64,000 nucleotides of DNA, from positions 1 through 64,000 of the forward strand of contig NZ_VFES01000017.1 of assembly GCF_007858185.1 (NCBI RefSeq). The letters are read 5' to 3'. The notes beneath the pieces were generated by a model. That model saw only the letters and a list, made by a program, of their open reading frames with translations, was not told the DNA's origin and searched no databases. Within the stretch, counting starts at the first letter, position 1, and each line of letters opens with the position of its first letter. Source of the DNA: Pseudomonas grimontii. Lineage in GTDB: Bacteria; Pseudomonadota; Gammaproteobacteria; Pseudomonadales; Pseudomonadaceae. This document shows, piece by piece, positions 25,274-35,028 of the stretch. A program made the translations under genes and the position numbers.

Positions 25274-26677
25274 ATGCTGAAGAAGTTGTTCCAGTCATTC
25301 CGTTCTCCCTTGCGTCGTACGCAACACAAACGCAGCACGCCTGAAGTGCTCAACAGCAGCCAGCATTCGCTGCAACGCGCCCAGTTCAGCCGTTATGCGG
25401 TGAATATCGTCGAACGTTTGCAGAACGCCGGTTACCAGGCTTATCTGGTGGGCGGTTGTGTACGCGACATGCTGCTCAATATCACGCCGAAGGATTTCGA
25501 CGTCGCCACCAGCGCCACGCCTGAGCAAGTGCGTGCCGAATTTCGCAATGCGCGAATCATCGGCCGCCGCTTCAAGCTGGTGCATATCCACTTTGGTCGC
25601 GAAATCATCGAGGTCGCGACCTTCCGTGCCGGCCACCCGCAAAACGATGAAGAGGAAGACACTAATCAGTCTTCCCGCAACGAGAGCGGGCGCATCCTGC
25701 GCGACAATGTCTACGGCACCCTGGAAGAGGACGCGCAGCGCCGCGACTTCACCATCAATGCCCTCTATTACGATCCGGTCAGCGAACGCATCCTCGATTA
25801 CGCCAATGGCGTACACGACATCCGCAATAACCTGATCCGCCTGATCGGCGACCCCACGCAGCGCTATCAGGAAGACCCGGTACGCATGCTGCGGGCCGTG
25901 CGCTTCGCCGCCAAGCTCAACTTCGGTATCGAGAAACACACCGCCGCACCGATACGCGAGCTGGCACCTATGCTGCAGGAAATCCCGTCCGCGCGCCTGT
26001 TCGAAGAAGTGCTCAAGCTGTTCCTCTCGGGCTACGCCGCCGACACCTTCGAAATGCTGGTCGACCTGCAATTGTTCGACCCACTGTTCCCGGCCAGCGC
26101 CGAAGCACTGGAACACAACCCGACCTATACCCACACGCTGATCAGCGAAGCGTTGATCAACACCGACCTGCGCATCAAGCAGAACAAACCGGTAACACCG
26201 GCGTTCCTGTTTGCCGCCCTGTTGTGGCCGGCCCTGCCCAAGCGCGTACTGCGCCTGCAGGACCGTGGCATGCCGCCGATCCCGGCCATGCAGGAAGCCG
26301 CTCACGAGCTGATCGCCGAACAGTGCCAGCGCATCGCTATCCCGAAACGTTTCACCCTGCCGATCCGCGAGATCTGGGACATGCAGGAACGCCTGCCCCG
26401 CCGCAGCGGCAAGCGCGCCGACCTGCTGCTGGACAACCCACGCTTCCGCGCCGGCTACGATTTCCTGCTGCTGCGCGAAAGCGCCGGTGAACAGACCGAC
26501 GGCCTCGGCGAATGGTGGACCGACTATCAGGATGCCAATGACAGCCAGCGCCGCGACATGATTCGCGACCTCGGCAGCAAGGGTGATGCTGAAGGCGCTG
26601 GGCCGAAGAAGCGTCGTCGTAGTGGCACCAAGCGTAAACGCAGTGCTGCCGATGCCTCGGGCGCTGCGGGCGAATAA
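25274..26677 (+). CDS. pcnB: Poly(A) polymerase I
   Basis: 467 residues. It adds poly(A) tails to RNA 3' ends to promote decay. The nucleotidyltransferase signature is VGGCVRDMLLNITPKDFDVA, with the catalytic Asp pair in KDFDVA, followed by RNA-binding motifs (RRDFTINALYYDP, RYQEDPVRMLRAVRF). The C-terminus is strongly basic (KKRRRSGTKRKRS). The frame begins at a GTG at 25265. I prefer the ATG at 25274 (MLKKLFQSF). Neither has a good ribosome-binding site. It is followed by folK after two bases. Confidence 0.95.
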   Translation: MLKKLFQSFRSPLRRTQHKRSTPEVLNSSQHSLQRAQFSRYAVNIVERLQNAGYQAYLVGGCVRDMLLNITPKDFDVATSATPEQVRAEFRNARIIGRRFKLVHIHFGREIIEVATFRAGHPQNDEEEDTNQSSRNESGRILRDNVYGTLEEDAQRRDFTINALYYDPVSERILDYANGVHDIRNNLIRLIGDPTQRYQEDPVRMLRAVRFAAKLNFGIEKHTAAPIRELAPMLQEIPSARLFEEVLKLFLSGYAADTFEMLVDLQLFDPLFPASAEALEHNPTYTHTLISEALINTDLRIKQNKPVTPAFLFAALLWPALPKRVLRLQDRGMPPIPAMQEAAHELIAEQCQRIAIPKRFTLPIREIWDMQERLPRRSGKRADLLLDNPRFRAGYDFLLLRESAGEQTDGLGEWWTDYQDANDSQRRDMIRDLGSKGDAEGAGPKKRRRSGTKRKRSAADASGAAGE

Positions 26678-26679
26678 AC

Positions 26680-27177
26680 GTGGAACGCATCTACATCGGC
26701 ATGGGCAGCAACTTGGCCGCCCCGGACCAGCAATTGCGCAGCGCTATCGAAGCGCTGGCGCAATTGCCAGGCACTTGCGTCGCGGGTGTGTCCGCCTTTT
26801 ACCAAAGTGACTCCCTGCTCCCGGGCCAACCGCGCTACACCAACGCGGTTGCCGCCCTGGACAGCAGCCTTGCGCCACTAGATCTGCTGGATGCGCTGCA
26901 AGCCATCGAAAACGACCAAGGCCGCGAGCGCCTGGAGCGTTGGGGCCCGCGCACGCTTGACCTGGACATTCTGCTGTTTGGCGATCGCCTGATCGACGAA
27001 CCGCGCCTGAAGGTGCCCCACTACCAGATGCACCTGCGTGCGTTTGTGTTGTACCCACTGGCCGAACTGGCGCCTGCCGCCTTGCAATTGCCGGATGGCA
27101 AACGCCTCAGCACCCTGCTTGAAGCCTGCCCGTTTGTCGGCCTGGAACGGCTCCCCGTTGCTGAATCGCGTCAGTAA
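26680..27177 (+). CDS. folK: 6-hydroxymethyl-7,8-dihydropterin pyrophosphokinase
   Basis: 165 residues. It transfers pyrophosphate from ATP to hydroxymethyl-dihydropterin before the FolP step. FolP is encoded in the same window at 50747. Signature residues lie in GRERLERWGPRTLDLDILLF, including the two metal-binding aspartates in LDLDI. The start is GTG, two bases after the pcnB stop, so it depends on coupling to pcnB. The frame ends at 27177. Confidence 0.95.
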   Translation: MERIYIGMGSNLAAPDQQLRSAIEALAQLPGTCVAGVSAFYQSDSLLPGQPRYTNAVAALDSSLAPLDLLDALQAIENDQGRERLERWGPRTLDLDILLFGDRLIDEPRLKVPHYQMHLRAFVLYPLAELAPAALQLPDGKRLSTLLEACPFVGLERLPVAESRQ

Positions 27178-27213
27178 CAGCGGTAACACCGCCATCGTAA
27201 CAATGCGGTAACA
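27174..27213 (+). repeat. Four direct GTAACA repeats upstream of panB
   Basis: GTAACA occurs at 27174, 27183, 27197 and 27208, the first overlapping the folK stop. Three of the four are preceded by CG or CGG. The hexamer equals the half-site seen before crcZ, so a binding site for CbrB or a related activator is possible. This is inference. Confidence 0.5.
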
Positions 27214-27391
27214 CATCCAATTGACTTCCCGTGTCCTCCTCACGACTATAGGCGTCCCGCTGCCGCCAACCCGGCGCTGAAGGGCGCAATCCAGGCCTTA
27301 TAAGCACTGCTCTCAAGACAGTGCGCCTGTATAAACGAAGACTCACGCGCGTAACTCGCTGTTTCCAAGCGCCTGAACGAGGACCCTTTTC

Positions 27392-28192
27392 ATGCCAGAC
27401 ATTACCCTGACCACCTTGCAGAGCCTCAAGCTCAAAGGTGAAAAAATCACCATGCTGACCTGCTATGACGCCACCTTCGCCCACGCCAGCTGCCAGGCCG
27501 GGGTTGAAGTGTTACTGGTAGGTGACTCCCTGGGCATGGTCCTTCAAGGGAATGACAGCACCCTGCCCGTCACCACCGATGAACTGGCCTACCACACCGC
27601 CAGCGTCAAGCGCGGTAATGACGGCGCATTCATCATCGCCGACCTGCCGTTCATGGATTACGCCACGGTCGAGCAGACCTTCCTGAACGCCGGGAAACTG
27701 ATGCGTGCCGGTGCACACATGGTCAAAGTCGAGGGCGCCGTGTGGCTCGCCGAGTCGATTCGCCTGCTGGCTGAGCGCGGGGTGCCAGTCTGTGCACATA
27801 TGGGCCTTACGCCACAGTCCGTGAACATCCTCGGCGGCTATAAGGTACAAGGCCGCAACGAAGCCCAGGCGCGCCAGATGCGTGCCGATGCCATCGCCCT
27901 GGAACAGGCGGGCGTTGCGATGATCCTGCTCGAATGCGTGCCCAGCGAACTCGCAGCAGAAATCACCCAGGCCGTTAAAGTGCCGGTGATCGGTATTGGC
28001 GCGGGCTCGGCCACCGACGGCCAGGTGCTGGTGCTGCACGACATGCTCGGCCTGTCGATGACCGGCCGCGTGCCGAAGTTCGTGAAGAATTTCATGACTG
28101 GCCAGGACAGCATCCACGCCGCATTGAGTGCTTACGTGGCCGAAGTCAAAGGCGTGACCTTCCCAGGCGCCGAACACGGATTCTCTGCATGA
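27392..28192 (+). CDS. panB: 3-methyl-2-oxobutanoate hydroxymethyltransferase
   Basis: 266 residues, typical of the family. It makes ketopantoate from 2-oxoisovalerate (the valine precursor produced by the ilv genes of this window) and methylene-tetrahydrofolate. TIM-barrel landmarks are ITMLTCYDATFA, VLLVGDSLGMVLQG (metal-binding Asp) and HMVKVEGA. It is first gene of panBC and overlaps panC by four bases. Confidence 0.96.
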   Translation: MPDITLTTLQSLKLKGEKITMLTCYDATFAHASCQAGVEVLLVGDSLGMVLQGNDSTLPVTTDELAYHTASVKRGNDGAFIIADLPFMDYATVEQTFLNAGKLMRAGAHMVKVEGAVWLAESIRLLAERGVPVCAHMGLTPQSVNILGGYKVQGRNEAQARQMRADAIALEQAGVAMILLECVPSELAAEITQAVKVPVIGIGAGSATDGQVLVLHDMLGLSMTGRVPKFVKNFMTGQDSIHAALSAYVAEVKGVTFPGAEHGFSA

Positions 28193-29040
28193 ACACCGTA
28201 AAAACCGTACGCGAACTAAGAGCCGCCGTCGCCCACGCCCGCAAGGCAGGCAAACGCATCGGCTTCGTGCCCACCATGGGTAACCTGCACAGCGGGCATG
28301 CCAGCCTGGTCAGCAAGGCTGTGCAGCAGGCGGACTTTGTCGTTGCGAGTATTTTCGTCAACCCGCTGCAATTTGGCGCCGGCGAAGACCTGGACAAGTA
28401 CCCTCGCACCTTGGCCGCCGACCAGGAAAAACTCCTGCAGGCCGGCTGCAACCTGCTGTTCGCTCCGACCGTCGAGGAGATGTACCCCGGCGGCATGACC
28501 GGCCAGACCCGCGTCAGCGTCCCGCAATTGTCCGAAGGTTTGTGCGGCGCCAGCCGTCCCGGGCATTTCGAAGGTGTGGCGACCGTGGTCAGCAAATTGT
28601 TCAACATGGTCCAGCCGGACATTGCCGTATTTGGCCAGAAGGACTACCAGCAACTGGCCGTGATTCGCGCCATGGTCCATGACCTGAACATGCCGATCCA
28701 GATCATTGGCGAGCCCACCGTGCGCGCCGATGATGGCCTGGCGCTGTCGTCGCGTAATGGCTTTCTCAGCGAAGAAGAACGTGCGATCGCACCGGTGCTG
28801 TACCGCAGCCTCAACCAGATTGCCGCAGCCATCAAAAGCGGTGATCACGACTTCGCCAGACTGCGCGCCGAACAGGTGCAGCAGATAGAGGCCGCCGGGT
28901 TGCGCCTGGATTACCTCGAAGTGCGCCAGGGCGTGCACCTGCGGACCGCCACGGCTGAGGATCGGGATATTGTGATTCTGGTGGCCGCCTTTCTAGGCAC
29001 GACCCGCCTGATCGACAACCTGCATCTGAACCTCAACTGA
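28189..29040 (+). CDS. panC: Pantothenate synthetase
   Basis: 283 residues. It joins pantoate and beta-alanine using ATP. The nucleotidyl-transfer motif is VPTMGNLHSGHASLV (HxGH type), and the KMSKS-like region includes LSSRN. FGQKDYQQL contributes to binding. The beta-alanine source, panD, does not follow panC here: the next 223 bases hold only a hairpin before pgi. Confidence 0.96.
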   Translation: MNTVKTVRELRAAVAHARKAGKRIGFVPTMGNLHSGHASLVSKAVQQADFVVASIFVNPLQFGAGEDLDKYPRTLAADQEKLLQAGCNLLFAPTVEEMYPGGMTGQTRVSVPQLSEGLCGASRPGHFEGVATVVSKLFNMVQPDIAVFGQKDYQQLAVIRAMVHDLNMPIQIIGEPTVRADDGLALSSRNGFLSEEERAIAPVLYRSLNQIAAAIKSGDHDFARLRAEQVQQIEAAGLRLDYLEVRQGVHLRTATAEDRDIVILVAAFLGTTRLIDNLHLNLN

Positions 29041-29071
29041 CCTCTCTGAACACCCCGCCGATTGCCCTGAT

Positions 29072-29106
29072 CGCTGTGCCGGTATAAAAAAGTACCGGCC
29101 ACAGCG
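29072..29106 (+). terminator. Hairpin after panC
   Basis: Thirteen paired bases with one bulge: CGCTGTG and CCGGTA pair with TACCGG and CACAGCG around an A-rich loop, 31 bases past the panC stop. No T run follows, so it is a probable but not certain 3' end signal. Confidence 0.55.
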
Positions 29107-29263
29107 CAGACAAAGCCAAGACATATCGACACGCTAGGTTTAATGTAATCGCCCTGCGCTATGGTTAGCGCTGTCTGGAACCCAATCCTTGAGATAAGAC
29201 TGGATGTTCCGGACTTTGAAGTGTCCTAAAGGCAGTCCCCGTAATAAAAGGAAACCCGCAGCG

Positions 29264-30928
29264 ATGGCGTACTACCGCACCCCTCATGACGTTACCGCTC
29301 TGCCCGCCTGGCAAGCGCTCAATCAACATCGCCAAGCCATGCAGGATTTCAGCATGCGCGAAGCGTTCAATGCCGATCCCCAGCGCTTTTCCCAGTTCAC
29401 CTTGAGCAGCTGCGGACTTTTCCTCGATTACTCGAAAAACCTGATCACCAGCGAAACCCGTGACCTGCTGGTGGGCCTTGCCAAGGAAGTGAACCTCAAA
29501 GGCGCGATCGACGCACTGTACGCCGGCGAGCCGGTCAACTCCTCCGAAGGCCGCCCTGCCCTGCACACCGCACTGCGCCGCCCGGTGGGCGACAAGCTGT
29601 CGGTAAACGGTGTGAATATCATGCCGGACGTACACAAGGTGCTGAACCAGATCACCGACCTGGTCGGTCGCATCCACGACGGCCTGTGGCGTGGCTACAC
29701 CGAGAAGCCGATCACCGACGTGGTGAACATCGGCATCGGTGGCTCGTTCCTCGGCCCGGAGCTGGTCTCTGAAGCGCTGTTGTCCTACGCCCATAAAGGC
29801 GTGCGCTGCCACTACCTGGCGAACATTGATGGCAGCGAGTTCCACGAGCTGACCATGAAGCTGCGCGCCGAGACCACGCTGTTTATTGTCTCGTCGAAAT
29901 CCTTCAACACCCTGGAAACCCTGAAAAACGCCCAGGCCGCCCGCGCCTGGTACCTGGCCCAGGGTGGCTCGGAAGCTGAGCTGTATCGCCACTTCATCGC
30001 CGTGTCGAGCAACAACGCGGCAGCGGTGGCCTTCGGTATCCGCGAAGAAAACATCTTCCCGATGTGGGACTGGGTCGGCGGCCGTTATTCGTTGTGGTCG
30101 GCCATCGGCTTGCCAATCGCCCTGGCCATCGGCATGTCCAACTTCAAGGAACTGCTGTCCGGTGCCTACACCATGGACCAGCATTTCCAGAACGCGCCGT
30201 TCGAACAGAACATGCCGGTGCTGCTGGGCCTGCTGGGCGTTTGGTACGGCAACTTCTGGGGTGCGCAGAGCCATGCAATCCTGCCGTATGACCACTACCT
30301 GCGTAACATCACCAAGCACTTGCAACAGCTGGACATGGAGTCCAATGGCAAGAGCGTTCGCCAGGACGGCAAGCCGGTGTCCACCGATACAGGCCCGGTG
30401 ATCTGGGGTGGCGTCGGCTGCAACGGTCAACATGCTTACCACCAGTTGCTGCACCAGGGCACCCAACTGATCCCCGCCGACTTCATCGTGCCGATCGTCA
30501 GCTTCAACCCGGTGTCCGACCACCATCAGTGGCTGTACGCCAACTGCCTGTCCCAGAGCCAGGCTCTGATGCTCGGCAAGACCCGCAGCGAAGCCGAAGC
30601 CGAGCTGCGCGACAAGGGCATCCCGGAAGACGAAGTGCAGAAGCTGGCACCGCACAAGGTGATCCCGGGCAACCGTCCGAGCAACACCCTGGTGGTTGAA
30701 CGCATCAGCCCGCGTCGCTTGGGCGCCCTGGTTGCCATGTATGAACATAAAGTGTTCGTGCAAAGCGTGATCTGGGGCATCAACGCCTTTGACCAATGGG
30801 GCGTGGAGCTGGGCAAGGAGCTGGGCAAGGGCGTTTACAATCGCCTCACCGGTGCCGAAGAAACCTTGGCCGAAGACGCTTCGACCCAGGGCCTGATCAA
30901 CTACTTCCGCGGTCGTCACCGCGGCTGA
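29264..30928 (+). CDS. pgi: Glucose-6-phosphate isomerase
   Basis: 554 residues, interconverting glucose-6-phosphate and fructose-6-phosphate. SIS-domain signatures are DVVNIGIGGSFLGPELVSEA and WDWVGGRYSLWSAIGLP. Catalytic regions are SSNNAAAV and GINAFDQWGVELGK. The frame is open from 29204, but the ATG at 29264 (MAYYRTP) is preceded by AAAGGA and matches the family N-terminus. In pseudomonads the enzyme mainly serves gluconeogenesis and the Entner-Doudoroff cycle. Confidence 0.97.
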   Translation: MAYYRTPHDVTALPAWQALNQHRQAMQDFSMREAFNADPQRFSQFTLSSCGLFLDYSKNLITSETRDLLVGLAKEVNLKGAIDALYAGEPVNSSEGRPALHTALRRPVGDKLSVNGVNIMPDVHKVLNQITDLVGRIHDGLWRGYTEKPITDVVNIGIGGSFLGPELVSEALLSYAHKGVRCHYLANIDGSEFHELTMKLRAETTLFIVSSKSFNTLETLKNAQAARAWYLAQGGSEAELYRHFIAVSSNNAAAVAFGIREENIFPMWDWVGGRYSLWSAIGLPIALAIGMSNFKELLSGAYTMDQHFQNAPFEQNMPVLLGLLGVWYGNFWGAQSHAILPYDHYLRNITKHLQQLDMESNGKSVRQDGKPVSTDTGPVIWGGVGCNGQHAYHQLLHQGTQLIPADFIVPIVSFNPVSDHHQWLYANCLSQSQALMLGKTRSEAEAELRDKGIPEDEVQKLAPHKVIPGNRPSNTLVVERISPRRLGALVAMYEHKVFVQSVIWGINAFDQWGVELGKELGKGVYNRLTGAEETLAEDASTQGLINYFRGRHRG

Positions 30929-30940
30929 TGCAGGTACCGC

Positions 30941-30970
30941 AAGGCCAACGTCCGTTTGGACGTTGGCCTT
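30941..30970 (+). terminator. Perfect 13-bp hairpin after pgi
   Basis: AAGGCCAACGTCC pairs perfectly with GGACGTTGGCCTT around a GTTT loop, 12 bases past the pgi stop. There is no T run, so it may be bidirectional or protect the 3' end. Confidence 0.6.
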
Positions 30971-31010
30971 GAACCCTCTCCATACAGGGTGCATCTTTAT
31001 GACTTGTCGC

Positions 31011-31026
31011 AAAAACAAGAATAAGG
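31011..31026 (+). promoter_or_regulatory. Candidate Hfq/Crc-binding CA motif on the acs ribosome-binding site
   Basis: AAAAACAAGAATAAGG contains AACAAGAA (AANAANAA pattern, 31014-31021) and runs into the AAGGA ribosome-binding site 8 bases before the acs ATG. Such A-rich sites bind Hfq-Crc and block translation of catabolic genes. acs has been described as Crc-controlled in pseudomonads. Confidence 0.6.
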
Positions 31027-31033
31027 ATCGCTC

Positions 31034-32971
<1,938 letters not shown>

Positions 32972-32987
32972 GAAAACCCGAGTCGCC

Positions 32988-33857
32988 ATGGAATTTATCC
33001 GTACCCGTATCGAAACCCAGCTGATGAGCCTCACCGGCTTGTCACTGGGCCAACTGGACCTGGAAAACCCCAAGGGCGATCCTGGCCTGTTCGGACCGGA
33101 CTCGGTCAGTTGGCAAGTCCATGGCGACTTCAGCAGCATGCTCATCGGCGGCATCAGTGCCTTGATGCTGCAAGCCTTGCACCCACTGGCACTGGCCGGC
33201 GTGTGGGACCATTCGAATTTTCGCCAGGACATGCTTGGGCGCCTGCGCCGTACCTCGCAGTTTATTTCCGGTACGACGTTCGGCTCGCGCAAGGACGCCG
33301 ATTGGTTGATCGAAAAAGTGCGCACCATTCACCTGCAGGTGGTTGGCCATGCCCCGGACGGGCGGCCTTACGCGGCCAGCGATCCAGAGTTGCTGACCTG
33401 GGTACATGTGGCAGAGGTGAGCAACTTTCTTGCTGCCCACTTGCGCTATTGCAACCCGCACCTCTCTGGCCGTGACCAGGATCGTTACTACAGCGAGATC
33501 GCAGTCGTCGCAGAACGGCTGGGCGCGCAGCATGTGCCGCATTCACGGCAGGAAATTTCCGATTACCTTGAGAATATCCGCCCGCAATTACTGTGCGACG
33601 AGCGCAGCCGCGAAGTGCTGCGCCTGTTGCTGAACGCGCCCTCCCCCAGCACGTTGGCCAAACCTTTTGGCGCCTTGATGATGCAAGCCGGGATCGACCT
33701 GCTGCCAGACTGGGCCAGCACCCTGCTCGATCAGCACCAGAGCCCGCTGCAACGCCGGATGATCCGCGCTGGGGTCAAGCGCAGCGCGCCGTTGTTGCGC
33801 TGGGCGATGCGCAATGGTTCGGTGCAGCGTGCACACCGGCGGATGGGGTTGATGTAG
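32988..33857 (+). CDS. Oxygenase MpaB family protein
   Basis: 289 residues of the MpaB/latex-clearing-protein-like family (DUF2236), haem-b oxygenases in characterised members. Characteristic segments are LMLQALHPLALAGVWDHSNF and LLTWVHVAEVSNFLAAHLRY, with conserved histidines that could ligate haem. No signal peptide is visible. It begins 16 bases after acs and may be cotranscribed, but no functional link is evident. The substrate is unknown. Confidence 0.82.
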   Translation: MEFIRTRIETQLMSLTGLSLGQLDLENPKGDPGLFGPDSVSWQVHGDFSSMLIGGISALMLQALHPLALAGVWDHSNFRQDMLGRLRRTSQFISGTTFGSRKDADWLIEKVRTIHLQVVGHAPDGRPYAASDPELLTWVHVAEVSNFLAAHLRYCNPHLSGRDQDRYYSEIAVVAERLGAQHVPHSRQEISDYLENIRPQLLCDERSREVLRLLLNAPSPSTLAKPFGALMMQAGIDLLPDWASTLLDQHQSPLQRRMIRAGVKRSAPLLRWAMRNGSVQRAHRRMGLM

Positions 33858-33924
33858 GCAAGGCGCCATAGCTGTTAAACTCCGCGCCCTTATTTCCCCC
33901 ATTTACCTAAGCAAGGCGCGCTCC

Positions 33925-34941
33925 ATGTTTCCCTTGAATCAGGCGCTGCGCGCCGCCCTCGATCATCGCCAAGACCTGATCAGCGAGCTGCACGCCCAGG
34001 GCACCGACTGCTATCGGCTGTTCCATGGCAGCCAGGAAGGCGCCGGCGGCCTGACCATCGACCGCTATGGCCCGCAGTTACTGGTGCAAAGCTTCCATCA
34101 GTCGCTGGAAACCGCCGACCTGCTGGAACTGCACCAACTGATCAACCAGTACATGGGCCTGGAGTTGCTGCTGGTTTACAACGACCGCTCCCGCGGCAAC
34201 TCGCGGGTCGATCGCGAAGATTCTGTATACCGCGCCGAACCTGCCGCGCTGGAAGACCTTGTGGGCCACGAATGGGGCCTCAACTACCGTTTACGCGGGC
34301 GCCACGCCGGCCAGGACCCGCTGCTGTTCCTTGACCTGCGCAATACGCGCGGCTGGGTCAAGGACCACAGCGCCGGCAAAAGCGTACTGAACCTGTTTGC
34401 CTACACCTGTGGGGTGGGCCTGAGCGCTGCTGCCGGTGGCGCGCGCGAGGTATGCAACCTGGACTTCGCCGAGGGCAACCTGGCGGTCGGGCGTGAAAAC
34501 GGCCTGCTCAATCCACAGCTTCCACCCATGGAGTTCGTGCAATCGGACTACTTCCCGGCGATTCGCCAACTGGCCGGGCTGCCGATCACCCAGCGTCGCG
34601 GGCAGAAACTGCCGAGCTATCCGCGCCTGGAGCCGCGTCAATATGACTTGGTGTTGCTCGACCCGCCGGCCTGGGCCAAGAGTGCCTTCGGTACGGTCGA
34701 CCTGTTGCGTGACTATCAGAGCCTGCTCAAGCCTGCACTGCTCGCTACTGCCGACAATGGCGTGCTGATCTGCTGTAACAACCTGGCAAAAGTCAGCATG
34801 GAGGATTGGCGTGAACAGGTGCTGCGTTGTGCACAAAAGGCTGGGCGTGCGGTGCGGGACTGGAAAATCATGACGCCAGGTGCGGACTTTCCCTCACAAG
34901 ATCAACAGCCACCGCTGAAGACTCTGATACTGCAACTGTAA
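33925..34941 (+). CDS. Class I SAM-dependent methyltransferase, RlmI-like
   Basis: 338 residues. The C-terminal Rossmann methyltransferase domain has SAM motif VLNLFAYTCGVGLSAAAGG and the catalytic DPPA motif in DLVLLDPPAWAKS. The N-terminal part resembles the RlmI/RlmK middle domain (GGLTIDRYGPQLLVQSFHQ), but no PUA domain precedes it. A 23S rRNA cytosine methyltransferase role is plausible. The exact target is not shown. Confidence 0.85.
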   Translation: MFPLNQALRAALDHRQDLISELHAQGTDCYRLFHGSQEGAGGLTIDRYGPQLLVQSFHQSLETADLLELHQLINQYMGLELLLVYNDRSRGNSRVDREDSVYRAEPAALEDLVGHEWGLNYRLRGRHAGQDPLLFLDLRNTRGWVKDHSAGKSVLNLFAYTCGVGLSAAAGGAREVCNLDFAEGNLAVGRENGLLNPQLPPMEFVQSDYFPAIRQLAGLPITQRRGQKLPSYPRLEPRQYDLVLLDPPAWAKSAFGTVDLLRDYQSLLKPALLATADNGVLICCNNLAKVSMEDWREQVLRCAQKAGRAVRDWKIMTPGADFPSQDQQPPLKTLILQL

Positions 34942-35028
34942 GAAGCATCCTAAAGGCCCGGTTCTTCGGAACCGAAAACCCGTGCCATACTCCAAGGCAC
35001 TCCTGTTTGACATAGATGGCGCCGCCCC

